Assembly (NCBI GenBank): GCA_963969365.1
Contig: OZ017748.1
Coordinates: 2,170,001 to 2,234,000 of the forward strand
Source of the DNA: Asterochloris sp. CNOR1
Taxonomy: Eukaryota; Chlorophyta; Trebouxiophyceae; Trebouxiales; Trebouxiaceae
DNA length: 64,000 nt
Reading direction: 5' to 3'
This document shows positions 12,801-24,340 of the stretch, in pieces. Within the stretch, counting starts at the first letter, position 1, and every line of letters begins with the position of its first letter. A program made the position numbers and the translations under genes. The notes beneath the pieces are model-generated. The model had not been told where the DNA came from. It did not search any database and was given only the letters and a program-made list of their open reading frames with translations.

Positions 12801-13186
12801 TGGCTGAATGAACTGAGCGTGGAACCAGCTGGCCACAATGTACAGCACCCAGACGCCCACACCTGCAGGCACCACAGCTCCGCTGAAGACAATCTGCGGG
12901 GACAGTAAGGCTACAGCTGCACTGTGTGTCTTGGAGCACAACCACATGCAACTCCTGCTGTGTAGGTGCTTAAGCAGTACAGTGGCACAAGAGATTCCAT
13001 CAGAAGCTGCCTGCTGGATCAGAGGACAGCATTGTATGCCAGCTCGGATGAACATCATTCACTTGGCCAGCCCCCCCAAGTTGTGGAGTAACTTTTGTTA
13101 TTTGGCGGGTATCTCTGCAGGCACAGCAATGTGATCGAGCGGTTCCTGCAGGGCTCACTGACCATACGCTGGAACCCCAACGCCAT
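3897..13186 (-). CDS. membrane-associated alpha/beta-hydrolase lipase (acid-lipase / MPL1-like family)
   Basis: A gene of at least 18 exons with the architecture of the Arabidopsis At1g73920/At1g18460-type lipases. The start exon 13186-13163 joins in phase to 12893-12621, which encodes a membrane segment (VGVWVLYIVASWF). Then come linkers (12428-12308, ~12250-11900), a basic coiled stretch (~11480-11190) and an amphipathic segment (ELAVSSIFDALRWVTQKLLL, ~10840). The lipase domain follows: GYGLEEHTVTTTDGYILRME (~10330), FMHGVLDTSLGWVSNG (~9810), DVWLGNSRAN (~9730), RGARYWFYTINELGQED (~9350), the nucleophile elbow GHSLGG (~6085), and the acid-residue region LVAGTADG (4300). The catalytic His is in FGHLDFTF in the last exon (4144-3897). 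It probably hydrolyses acyl esters (triacylglycerol or steryl esters) at a membrane. The family and catalytic triad are clear. Several internal exon edges are approximate. Confidence 0.85.
6755..8349 (-). other. disordered insertion inside the lipase domain
   Basis: Between the HQIKMAEL helix (exon near 9150) and the GHSLGG exon (~6100), plant relatives have about 30 residues. Here two long minus-strand open stretches (about 8349-8080 and 7549-6755) encode low-complexity Ser/Pro/Ala/Gln/Arg sequence such as SDNSPTSPTPLQLAED, plus an acidic run (FAADEEADEETR). If both are spliced in, the insertion exceeds 300 residues. Exon borders are not certain, so part of this may be intronic. Confidence 0.5.
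12516..12601. repeat. 43-bp tandem duplication in a lipase intron
   Basis: Two adjacent copies (12516-12558 and 12559-12601) of a 43-bp unit beginning TTACACAGGTGACAGCTGCT differ at only a few positions. They lie in the intron between the exons ending at 12621 and starting at 12428. Confidence 0.85.
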
Positions 13187-14358
13187 CCGACTTTGACGAT
13201 ATGATCAGGGCGTCTCTGGCCCAGTTGAGGGTCCACAGCTGCTTACAAAGTTTACTTAGTACTTGATCATGCATGACCCAGATCCGAATGCTATCAGATG
13301 AACATGCTGAAGAAAGCCAGGCTGTCACACATACCGGGGTGCCGTGTGATGGACAGCAACTGAGGGAGGCGTGTGCAGCATAGGCCTTAAAGCGGGAGGC
13401 AGCATGCCTAGTACTTCCACAACAGCAAGCTAGCGCATTGGGGCTCGCAAACTTGGTGACCTGACTAAGTCTCGCGGTGTTGCTATGTATGCTGCTGTAC
13501 TGGGGGGTGCACCAGCCGTGTGAACAGGCAATGACACAGGACCACTGCAATGGCTGCCTACGCTCAAAGTGCTGCGTGTGATACAGCCTGTCAGTGTCCC
13601 TCAAAGCACGTTCCGCTGCTGCTGGCAGCAGCACACCATCATGATACCAGAGATTCAGGAGGCAGTTGCCAAGCCAGCTGCACATGCTGCTGTGCAACAG
13701 CCTCAGCCTATCTGCAAGGGGACTGGGTGGGGCATACAAGGTGATGCCTGTCCAGAACAGTGCTGAGCAGGGTGCCCCCAGAATTGCACCAGAGCTGGGC
13801 CATGCCCTAGGGCGACACTTCTCCACTTGAGGGGGTGCACTGCATGTTAGACCCTGCAAAGGGGGCTGTTCATGTGCTTCAGGCAGCCTGCTAGCCAGAT
13901 TCAAGAGCTGAGGTGGTGCACTTGTACTTTTGCAGGCTTCTGAGGCCACATCCCCCATGGCAAAACGCAAGATCAAATTCATGATGATGTCAGGAGTCTG
14001 AAGGATCTGATGAAGGCAAATGCCTCCTGGTTGTCGCCTGGCCTTGTCCTGAGTGGTACTGCTGGGATGTGAAGCTCGTTTGAACCTCTGATTCAAAGCA
14101 TTGTACAAATGATCAGGTGAACACCTCAGTTATCATTCTGCTGTGTGGGTTCAAAATGAGCTGCCAGGTGATGCTGGCCTTATATTGCAATGTTGTGCAA
14201 CCGGCAAGATAGCCTGTAGACTACGAGACACAGTGACAGCCAGACCAGCTAATGCTCGCTCTGTCACATTAGCCAGCCAAAACAATGATAGTGTGGGTGT
14301 TGATAGTTCAAGGGGATGGGATTGACTGATGAAGGGAATTTGAATATGTTGCCAAAGG
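13187..14358. other. intergenic region upstream of the lipase gene
   Basis: About 1.2 kb between the lipase start and the 3' end of the MFS gene. A long minus-strand open frame crosses it (13155-14108), but it lacks an ATG start, has no family resemblance and shows no coding-like composition, so I do not call a gene. It should hold the lipase promoter and the MFS 3' UTR. Confidence 0.5.
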
Positions 14359-17300
14359 CTACAAAGATTTGCTGCCTCCTCTGGCTGCCGCCCGCACCGC
14401 TTCCCTGGCCCGTTGCTGCTCAGAGGTCATCACTGCCTCAGCGCCAAAGAAGGCAATTCCAGAAAGAGTCCAGCACAGCGGCACCAGCAGCATGGCATGC
14501 TGCAAGTCCAGGCCAGCCTTGGACTGCAGCAGAGCCACCCCTGCAGCATGACAGAAACGTACCTGACTCTATTTCAGAATAATGGCGCAGCATGGTGTGA
14601 GCAGGCAGGCATGGGCGCAGGCAGGCGGTGGTCACGACACAGGTGGCATTAGAGGAGGATGGGATGCACCAACCACAGTCACAGCTCCCCACCCAAGGGC
14701 CCCAAGCCGCCAATGAGGTTTCGAATGCACAGGTGCAGCGCTGAGCCTGTGGACCCGAGGTCAGTTGGGGACACATCACGGATCATGATTGCGGCTGGTG
14801 CTCGCCAGGCCTCGCTAAGGGCAAAGCCAACCAAGAGGGCTGCAAAAGACTGCTGGTAGTCAGGAGCCAGCAAACTGGTGGCTATCATAGGTGCGGCCGC
14901 CAGGGTTGCACCTGCAGAGGATAAGAGGCACCTGAGATCAGGGGGCCTGTGGCCGCAGGGGGCTTCAGAGTGGTCTTGCCTTGTATCCTGACCTGACACG
15001 AAGAGCAGCCCCTCAGCAGCTGGTGCAACACTGCTGCTTGGACAAGCACAGGCAGGAGCCTATGCAGCCAAGCACTCTTCTTTGGGCGCCAGGACAGGCC
15101 CTGACCAGCCAGCAGCTGCCCCTGCAAAAACCTTTGAGGGTCGCCCAGGAGAGCAGGCCCACTGCTGCCTCCAGCGTCCCCTGTGGCTCGACGCGGCTGC
15201 TGTGGGAGTACACGCTGTGGTTGCCAAGGTGTGCTGACGTGGCAGGGCAGGGCAAGCACCCCTACAAAAAAGACCTCCCTGCAGGCCAAGTCTCCCACCT
15301 GATGTCAGCCACCAGCGGCTGCCCTTGCGTGAAAGCCAGTCCCCTGCGAGGCCACCGCCCACACCCCCGATGACCCCCCCGACAGGGATGACTACTGCCA
15401 ACAGGGGGGCATACATCTCTGGCTTGAGATTGAAGACCCTCGTGTAGAAGGTGGCATGCCAGCTGACAAGGGCCCAACCCCCGATGTCATTCAGAGTGGC
15501 TGCGGCGGTCACAGCCTGGAAGTTGCGCGAGCACAACAGGCGCCGCGCACTGCCCAGCATGCTGCGTGTCTTCTCGCTCTGCAGGCCTGCGGCCTGGTTT
15601 TTGGCACTGCGCAGCCATCTGACCTTGCCCTGCTGCTCAGGGCGATCCTGCACGGCCGCCGCCTGCTGCTCGACTGCGCCTGGCCTCTGCCCTGCTGGCA
15701 GTGGCAACAAGCTGATTAGAGGCAACCGCCCCCACCTCCCGCAACTTGCACTGGGCAGCCGACTGACCATGCTCTGCTGCTCACAGGCAGTCTGCACTGC
15801 CGCTGGCTGCTGACCCATTGCACCTGGGCTCTGCCCTGCACGACATCAACCGGGCATTTTCAGTGTGTGCACGCCGGCTGCTGCTCCACTTGCGGCTGGG
15901 CTCCTCCTGCAGGCACATTGCAAGACCCAGTCAGGCTCGGGTTCCTGCAGGCTGCTGCTGCTCTGAGCTCCTGCTCTGCTCTGCAGGCAGGCACGAACCC
16001 ACAGTTCTGCACCAGCAGGCCAATCCCTTCACTAGACAATGTGAGTGGCTGGGGGCGCCACAGGACTTCTACAGTGTGCCTTCAGCAGCTCTGTCGCTCC
16101 TGCACAATGCTGTGACCGTCATCGCGCTCCCAGTTCAGTAGGGGCCAGCAGCCGTCTGCAACCCCTGGAGAGGATGAGAGTCCAGTGCTGTGATGCAGCC
16201 ATCAACCTTGCTGACTGGTGGCGCTGGTCCCACCTGGCATCTTACCGGGGCGAGCCCTTAGCTGCTGCAGGGCGTTGCCCGCCGCCTGGCGCAGACTGCC
16301 CAGCAGCCCTCCAGGAGAGCCTCCCTCGCGTGGCTCGCTCAGGGTGAGCAGCACCAGCAGCCCAATAGCCAGGCCTGGGGGCCCCAGCATGTAGAGCAGC
16401 TGGCGCCAGGCTGCCTCAGACACCTGCTCTGGAAGGACGCGGTAGGTGTAGGAGTAGATGGGGGTGATGGCTGCCAGGTCACCCTGAGTGAACAGGATGC
16501 TGACGTGCTGCAGATCGAGACCCTCCAGAGGCACCTGCAGCACATAAGGGGACCACAGGAGTCTCTGCCCCTGTGGCTCAGCACACTGGGCAGCGCTGCC
16601 GCATGCACAGAGTTTGGTCACAACACATAGGTCAGTCTCAGGGACCCGCAAGCCAACCTGGTGCACAAATCTGCATGTTGCCTGCACACTCTTCTGATGA
16701 TGCATCCAGGCCACTTGCAGCTGCACACTGCTCACCATTGTCACGTCCTGACCGCTGGCAGTGAGCGAGGAATGCACCGACGCCCCCATCTGCCCCGCTA
16801 TGATCACGAGAGCAAAGGACAGAGCGCGTCCCAGGTAGATGGCGCTGTTGTAGAGAGCCATGGCCGTGGTGCGGTCCCGGGGGAAGAGCTCGGGGATGAG
16901 GCTGAAGCAGATTGGATTCTGGGTGGCCTGAGCAGCTGCAAAGCCCACGCGGGTGCCCAATAGCTGCCAGAAGCCGCCCACCTGCAGGGCAGAGGCGGGA
17001 GTGGCAGCCGTAAGCAGCAAGTCGACATGCACACATGTTGTGTTCTGAGATGGCAGAGGCAGCTGTGCTTGTAGCTACATGCTGGCAGCTTTAGCAATGC
17101 AGAGGATCTGCAAGCATGTCTGTCTCACTCTGCTGTGCGCACTCACGTCCCTCTCCTCTGTCAACAGCCAGCAAGTGGGCCTCCAGTATCAACCCATGTC
17201 ACACCTTGGAGCCAACCATTGTGAGGAGGCTCCAGCCTGCCAGGCCCCCGGCCAGCAGGCGGGGCCGGTTGCCCTGGTCTGCCAGGAAGCCCATGGGCAC

Positions 17301-18566
17301 CAGCGCAATGGCGTACAGCACCTGCAGCAAGGAGGGAGGGATGTGGCCGGGCCACACAGCAGCACACGGTGGCAAGCTGACAGGGAGGCGCAGTGCTTGC
17401 AGCAGATGCAGCACCAGCAAGTCCTGCCAGCTGACGGTGCGCACTTGCCTGCAGTTGTGCAGATGCCTGCGGGTGACCGAGCAGCGCCCTGGGCAGGTGG
17501 CCAGGCTATCACGTGCCCCAACCCCCAGCATACTACAGGCAGCAGGGCTCACCCCAACCCACAGCACACTGAAGGCAGCAGGGCCCAACCCAACTCACAG
17601 CACACTGAAGGCGGCAGGGCTCACCGTGTAGCCCATGGTCAGCAGGGAGCCCTGTGTGTCAGTCAGATCCAGGTCGGGCGAGATCAGGGGCAGCAGAGCA
17701 GGCAGTGCAAACCTGCAGCAGCGCATGAGGCGAGCAGCGCTTCCTGGGGGTCAAAAAGCACCGAAGCTGCTGCCTGGGTTGATACATGAAGCCAGGAGCA
17801 AGAAATGTGCAAAAGCAGACTGTCCCAGCCAGGAGGCGCTGGCATGCCTCAATGCCCTTCCAGTAGTGCAGTCATGCATCTCAAATACATGGCAGCAATG
17901 CCACGTGCTGCCACAGACTACATCCCTCATCACTCACCCTGTGGTGGAGTGATGCACATAGGAGACAGCCAGCAGGCCCAGCCCCCAGATGGCAGCAATC
18001 CTAGTGCCAAGCTTCTGAGGCCGCCTGGGGCTCAGGCGAGCATACTTCCCCTCAGCCTCTCCAATCTCAGCATCTGTCATGCCCCCACGCGCGGGCGCCT
18101 CTGTGGAGACGGCTGCGGAGGGGCGCAGCCACCCTCGCCTCCGCCCCGCAACTGGAGGCTCATTTGGACCAGATGCCAGCACAGTTGATGCTTGAGGGCT
18201 GGAGCCTGCCGGGTCTGCAGGCTGGAGGCTTGTTGGGCTCTGCTGAGGCATGCCAAAGCCTGACAGGTGCTGCGGCTGCGGCGACTGGGAGGGCCTGGGG
18301 GTCTGGCGGGAGCCTGATGTAGTCCGACATGAGCTGCTGTTGCGGCTGTTAACTGTCCTGCGGGGTTTGGAGCCGCGCTGCCGCTTGCGGCCCGTCTTTG
18401 GGTGCAGAGGGGATATCTTGCTGCGCTTTGTGGTGACCAGTGCATGCCAAACAGCATGACAAGTGTGGCTTCTTGTCAGCCTGCTGCCCTGCAGGGTGTG
18501 CCCCTGTTGCACGCAAGGCCATGCATGCAGCATGCGGCCACCCCATGCACTGTTGACAGTCTGCAT
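14359..18566 (-). CDS. major facilitator superfamily transporter (Spinster-like)
   Basis: Around eight exons. A disordered Ser/Pro/Arg-rich N-terminal region (18470-17935) leads into the first helix (AAIWGLGLLAVSYVHH). Next come FALPALLPLISPDLDLTDTQ (~17700) and the MFS loop motif region YAIALVPMGFLADQGNRPR (~17290). The helical exon ~16980-16740 reads GTRVGFAAAQATQNPICFSL, and ~16540-16240, ~15640-15299, 14911-14693 and 14540-14359 supply the C-terminal half (VVIPVGGVIGGVGGGLAGDW, FAALLVGFALSEAWRAP, AMLLVPLCWTLSGIAFF). Splice phases match at the last three junctions. The order of helices and the loop after helix 2 identify an MFS permease. Substrate unknown; Spinster-type lipid/sphingolipid carriers are the nearest resemblance I can name. 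The ATG at 18566 is only the first in-frame Met and the true start is uncertain. Confidence 0.8.
17526..17625. repeat. 36-bp minisatellite starting at an MFS 5' splice site
   Basis: Almost three copies of a 36-bp unit (17526-17561, 17562-17597, 17598-17625). The copy next to the exon contains the used donor (minus strand GTGAGCCCTGC), and the outermost copy still carries the same gtgagccctgc. The repeat thus multiplies a splice-donor sequence inside the intron. Confidence 0.8.
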
Positions 18567-19052
18567 GCTGCCAATTTACAGCTGGCTGCTGGTGGCCCAC
18601 TTAGATTCCCCCTGTCATGAGCAGGAGAGGGATCAAGAAGCCGGTAGTGTTGAAAGTATCGAAGTTGGCCACAAGAGCTCCTGGCACAATCATAGTGATA
18701 CCTCGTGGGTTGTAGAGCAAGACATGAGCTTTGTGTTGCACAAATGCCAAATGTGAGCTACATTTCAATATTCAATACCCCCAATTTCTGCCTGAGTTAT
18801 TTGTGCCACACCACGCCACAGAATCATGCATCACAGAGTAAAGCAGGCCTCTGTGAAAGCTTGGTCCGAGAGCCACATTGTGCTTTGAAAAGGTCATTGA
18901 ATGCCTTTCATGTGGCTGCGACGAGCAGCCATGCTTGTCCCACGCAAGCAGCAGATCAACACCAGAGGACCAACCAAGGCAAATCAAGGGATCATGCATG
19001 CTTTCAGAGATCCTTCAACATGCAGCTATATTGGTGGGCTAGGTGACTGCGG
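18567..19052. other. intergenic region between the MFS and TBCCD1 genes
   Basis: AT-richer than its surroundings. It holds the MFS 5' flank and the TBCCD1 3' flank. I see no gene and no clear repeat. Confidence 0.5.
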
Positions 19053-22000
19053 CTAAAATGGTGGCTGGGAGTGGGCAGAGGGTGTGGCATCGCCACGCTC
19101 CATGCGGGCCAGGTCATACACCTGCCGCATGTTCCCAGAGCTGACCAGCCAGTCCTTGAAATGGGCCTGGATGACGCTCTGCAGCTCCTTTTTTCGGCCG
19201 TCGTCCAGCACAGCCTGCAAGGCAACAGGTACTTGCTTTGAACCCTGTGCGCAGGTGAAGACCCGAGCGGTATGAATACACCTGTGTGTCCACGAATGGA
19301 TGCTATCCAGGGGCATGGGACTGGCTTGCAATGGAACGACGCTGCCAGCAGAGCAGCTGCATCACGGTGTACCTCAGCCAGGTTAAAGCCCTACAGCAAT
19401 CAGCTGGGGCTGAGGACACAGCTGCCGTGTCAGGCTGCACCATGGTGGGCAAGACGCGGAGCGCAGGAAGCCACTTGCCCCGTCAGCTAAGAGAATGCAG
19501 GTCAAGTACCTCTCAGGAAAGCGAACAGAACAGCTTCCCTGAAAGCAACCCCCTTGTCTTGAGCTTAGCTGGGCTGCTGGGGGCTCCCCAGCTGTGATGT
19601 GCTGGGGAGCAGGCTGCCTTGGACTCACCGACTTCACAGCCATGCGCAACTCTGCCACAGAGTCCACCTTGGCACCTTTTGCCTCCTCATAGATGGAGGG
19701 GAGCGCAAATGGGCAGGGTGGCAAAGAGCTCTGATTCAGGCTGCCCGCACTGCTCAGGCTGCTGGCAGCGCTGCCACTGCTGACGCTATTCAACTCCCCG
19801 GCCAGGCCCACCAGGGACCCCAGATCTGCTGAAATCCTGCAGCAGGTCACTTCCATGCGTCAGCACAGCCGCAAGGAGCACCCTGTGTGGCCGGCTTGGC
19901 AACAGGAATCAGGCTCAGTTGCTGGCCAACTCTCGTGGGCAGTCCAATGTAGCACTGGCCCGTTTTGCAACCTCGTCTTCCTGGCTAATTTGCGACATGA
20001 AAACCTCGGCCACTGGCAAATTGTCGCGGCTGTCTCAACCCCCATGGACTTGCTGCCTCGTCCATTCAACATCTCGGGCCATCCCGTGAGGAGACACATC
20101 CAAGCAGCAGATGATGGGGCGGCAACAGGCTGAGGACCGCACGCTTCCTGCTGAACAGCAGCCCTGACAGAGGCAAGCACACAGGTTAAGCGCGCAGCAG
20201 TTACCTGGGCCCCGATGGGCTGGCAGCCCCGCCACACAAGCTCCCTGCCGCACCCCGGAAAGGCACCATGAAGGGCAGCAGCTGCTCGGGCGGCAGCAGG
20301 CTGAAGGGCTGGCGTGCACTCAGCTCCCGCTGATTCGAGAAATGCCCGTCCGGTGCAACGAGCTTCTGCTCCCGGGCCAGTGTCACAGGCTGGTTCCAGA
20401 GGTTGACCTCTGTAGATATGCGAGCTGTTTCCAGGTGGGCTGGCAGACGCTCATACTGGGTGCAGTAAGGGGCAAACTGCAGTAGCACATCGCAGGCAAG
20501 GCAGTCATTTTAGACTCTTGAAGCCTGAAGCGCAGGGGGGCGGAGCTGCAGGCATCATGCAGCTGCAGATTTGAAGTGGGTGGCTGCAGGTGCACTGGGG
20601 CGCGGACTGCAGGCAGCGCAGACGGCGGCACACAGGTCTCCCCTGGCCTCCATCTCAGCAGTCAACCAAACTTGGCAGCAAATCCCACCACGCTCAGGCA
20701 GAAAGGCAGCCATCATATGGTCGTGAGCATTTGTACTTGGAACAAATGTCGGTCAGAGGTGCAGACAGCTGGTCAAGCTGAGTCCTGGCGCCCACCTGCA
20801 GAAAGCGGTTGTCCCCCAGCAGCAGCGGCGGGTGGTTGACCCCCAAGTACAATGTGCACTCATGACAGCTGCTGATGGTTATCCGTCGTGAAGCTGCATG
20901 AACCTGCAGGCCATCACTGACTACTGTTTCGTGCTTAGAATAGTCAGCTCAGGCCTGTCACAGAAGAAGCTGGCACAGGTCAAAGAAAAAGCAGCAGCTG
21001 GCACGCATGCTGGAGGCCTCAGGCAGCACACAGTGCACCTCCTGCATGCCTGACAATCACAGCATGCAAAGCCTTTTGCAGATGGCATTGCTCAGCTCAC
21101 CTGAAGACGCTCGCAACGATCCAAGCGGAGCATGCGTGCTACCGCCCCCACCACCACCGTGCAGTCGGTGCAGCAGGCGATGGAGGCATACTGTAGTGGG
21201 GCCAGCACATAGATCACAGTGTCATGGCAGTCTGTGATGCGCACGATGCCAGAAGGGAAGTCGTCCTCCCCTCTCGCGACTGTGCTCTTGCAAACCGCCT
21301 GGATGTCCACCACATTGCCTGCAGCACATGTTGAGTGCCTGAGGTGCAGACGCAATTGAGCAGCCACAATTGAAGCACAGAACATTGGACATGGCTACAG
21401 AGGCAACGCATGCAGGTGCAGAGTGGATGAAGCCTGCAGCTGGCCTGAGCTGCGCTGGGGATCACAAAAAGGCTGAAGCTGTTCAGGGGTCTATGGGTGC
21501 CTGTTGGACTCCTTTCAGCACCTCAAACTTTCTGTCTGGTGCCGCACAGGGCACCCACAGGGCAGCTTGAGGTGAGCCTCACCTTGCACCACGCCAGCAG
21601 GGGCTAGGGGTCCCCACTTGGAGGAGTGTGTGGGGCTGCTGGCCATGGCCTCCACGCCCTGCGCCTCGTCCACAATGTTGGCGGCCAGCCACTCCCCCAG
21701 GGCTGGTAGCTGCGCCGAAGCGGTGGGATCCTGGCTGGGGAACAGAGGCACATGGGCGCCGATCGAGTCGTTCTCTGCAGGTCAGACGGGAAAATGGCTC
21801 GGGTGTTACTGAAAGCCATATGGTGTGGCTGCTGCTGAAGGAGGGCTTGTTCGCTGACCATGCATTGGAGGACACCTGTCTTTGCAGCACAGGGTTCAGT
21901 ATATGAGAATACCAGGGGACAGGCTCGCATGGTCAAGCTGGTCTCACACGGACGGGTGCCCGGCCTTGCAGCAAACAGTGCTGCCAGGTACACACCTGAC

Positions 22001-24061
22001 GACGGCTAGCCGATCAGTGCATGCCGGCATCTGGCATGCCGGTACAGCACACCCTGTACCAGGTGCCCACCTAGAAAGGGCGAGGCTGGACCGATGTCCA
22101 TGGGGCTGCCTCCCTGCTGACTCGCTGAGGGCTCCTCCGTCCCTGAGCTGCGCAGCAGCAGCCCCAGCTGCTCAAATTCCGCTGCGGTGACCCAGACGTG
22201 GTGCAGGCTGGACCCTGGAGCTGGCGGCTTGCGTAGCACCAGCGACAGCAGCTGGTGGGTGTGCCGTGCCACAAAATCTGTGTAGCCATGGAGCAGCTGC
22301 TGGTGCTGATAGAGGTGGTACTGCAGCTCCTTGCGGGCCAGGTGGTTGCTGCGCCCAGGCTGAATGTGTGGGCCTGCAGGGAGACGGTGAGTCAGGCGGG
22401 CAGCAGACCATGTGCCAAAAATGGCTGCTGGGCAGGCTAGCAGTCCCTCAGGAGATGAGCTGCAATCTGTCTGCAGATGAGGTAGCAAAGCCACAGCAGG
22501 GACATATGCTCTGATGGGAGCCCACAATGTGTCCTACTTGAGCACTGCTGCAATCCATTACGAATGCTGCATGCATTGGTAGGTACAGCTCTGGTTTCAG
22601 GGATGCCTTGCTGCATGCAGAAACTCACACGTGCCCTAGCACAGCCTCACCTTGTGGCCCTGCAAACTCACCAAGGCTCCAGCACGGGCACACACTGTTG
22701 CACGCCACAGCAGTCGCTGCTGGACTGAGGCTTGAAGCAAGCATTCTAACCTGCAGGCTTTTGCAGAGCCTCACTCGGCTGCTGCGCAAACCAGGGAGAA
22801 TCCAGGGTGTGGTCTTTCTTGAAGGAAGAGTTGTCAGCACAGGCTCACCCTGCGGCGTGCCCTGGCTGCCACTGCTGGACCGCGAAGACTGCGAGCGCGC
22901 AGGCGAGGACGGCTGCTCTGCTCCCTGCAGCTGCAGGTGCTGCTGTAGCGGCCCAGCCGCCAGGGGACTGCCCAGGTGGGGGCTGCCTACATGGGGGCTC
23001 CCTGGCTGCAGGCGCGGCGACCCCGGCCCCACAAATCCATTGTGCATGTGGGCGTGCGGGGGCGCCTGCATCTGCGTCTGGGCCTGCTGGTGCGGCTGTA
23101 TGAGCTGCGCACTGCAGGGCCACAAGGGCAACAGGTCAGCTGCCTGCATGAGGGGAGTCCTCAAGGCCGCCTCCTCAAATTTCGGCAGCCTGCTTTGTGG
23201 TGGCTGCTCTGCACAGTGGTGGTGTGCTGATTTGTGGCCTGCTCTGATGCACGCAGGCAGCTTCGGTACACTTCCCCACACACTGCAATAGTGGCTGCTC
23301 TGCAACATGGTTATGCGCGGTGAACTTTGCTCCGCTGCCATGCAGGCATCCATCCCAGCCTGCTTGACCTTTTTGCGCAGCAAAATGGCTGTGCAGAGGT
23401 TCGGCACCAGGAACTGCTGACCTGCTAGCCTTTTCCTCCTGCTGAGCCTGTGAGGGCCAGACATCCATTGCATCTGGCCTGGCCTGCTGCCGCACGTGTA
23501 ACTGCGCGAACAGGAAGAGGAGCAGAGCATGCACATCAACTGCTGCTGGCTCTTCCTGATCTGTAGCAGGGTAGGGGGACTGTCATGCACAGACGGCACA
23601 GTGGGCCCTGGCAAGGCGGCAAGGCCCGCTGCATGCTCACCAGGCCCCCGCTTCACCACAGGCACATGCTCCAGGGCCACGCTTTCTATAGTGTCTAGCA
23701 ACACCTGCACAAGGAGACATGGAGATAAGTGGCAGCACGCAGCACGCGGAACCAGAGCAGTCTCTCGCACAGACTTCACCGCAGCATGCTGCAACGGTAC
23801 GTCCAGACAATGGGCAAGATCTGTGATGTTGATGATGCCTGCAAGCGAGCGCACAGTCAGCCATTGGCACTCCCTTATACAGCCTCAGGCATTGGTAGAC
23901 TTGAAGCTTGACTCACTCTGCTGGCCCTCCTGCTGCACGTGGCCGCTATCAAGCAGCTGACGCAGCAGGTTCTGGAGGGCAGCTGCACTATCCAGATGGT
24001 GAAGCCAAGAGGCAATGGGCAGCGACCCAAACTCAATCAGCTCTCGCCGAATTGCATACAT
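19053..24061 (-). CDS. TBCCD1: TBCC domain-containing protein 1 (TBCCD1; Chlamydomonas ASQ2 homologue)
   Basis: About ten exons. The N-terminus (MYAIRRELIEFGSLPIASWL, start 24061) matches the TBCCD1 opening with its short EFG-LPI segment. Long low-complexity linkers rich in Gly/Ser/Pro/His follow (23110-22840). The TBCC/C-CAP beta-helix core is in 21315-21100 (ITDCHDTVIYVLAPLQYASI, then CTDCTVVVGAV) and 20905-20785 (HECTLYLGVNHPPLLLGDN). The conserved tail is at 20490-20200 (FAPYCTQYERLPAHLE, VNLWNQPV, EQLLPFMVPF) and 19215-19053, where QAHFKDWLVSSGNMRQVYDL is the family's C-terminal hallmark. TBCCD1 acts at centrosomes and basal bodies, and the Chlamydomonas mutant asq2 has wrong centriole number and position. 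It is divergent from MKS1 across 279 bp. Confidence 0.9.
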
Positions 24062-24340
24062 GATTGAGTAGTTGAATAAGCCTCCAGCAGCAGCTGCCAA
24101 GCTGCACTGCCCCGCCTACATAAGGCTGCCAGACTTGCTGGGCAAACCTTGGCTCTGCAGTCAGATCTATTGGCAGACGGCCGCAGTCGCCAAAACAATT
24201 GGCAGGACCAGTTGTGGAGACGACAAGGGCCACTGAAGACCACTCTGCAGCAGCGCAGCAGCAGGTCAAAGATTTGCAGCCAACAACTTCTTGACCACCA
24301 GCTTTTGACGGCTTCAAAGCCCCCTCGCAGATCTGTGACC
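24062..24340. promoter_or_regulatory. TBCCD1/MKS1 divergent promoter
   Basis: 279 bp between the two start codons of a basal-body gene (minus) and a transition-zone gene (plus). No classical core motif is evident by eye. Shared control is inferred from the spacing and the related functions. Confidence 0.55.

Noticed and set aside
13155-14108. 317-codon minus-strand open frame upstream of the lipase gene
   Set aside because: It begins with a non-ATG codon and its frame differs from the lipase start exon it overlaps at 13163-13186. The composition is intron-like, and it matches nothing I know.
22625-23854. 409-codon minus-strand frame
   Set aside because: Only parts are TBCCD1 linker exons. 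The stretch between about 23120 and 23600 has splice signals on both sides and is better read as intron.
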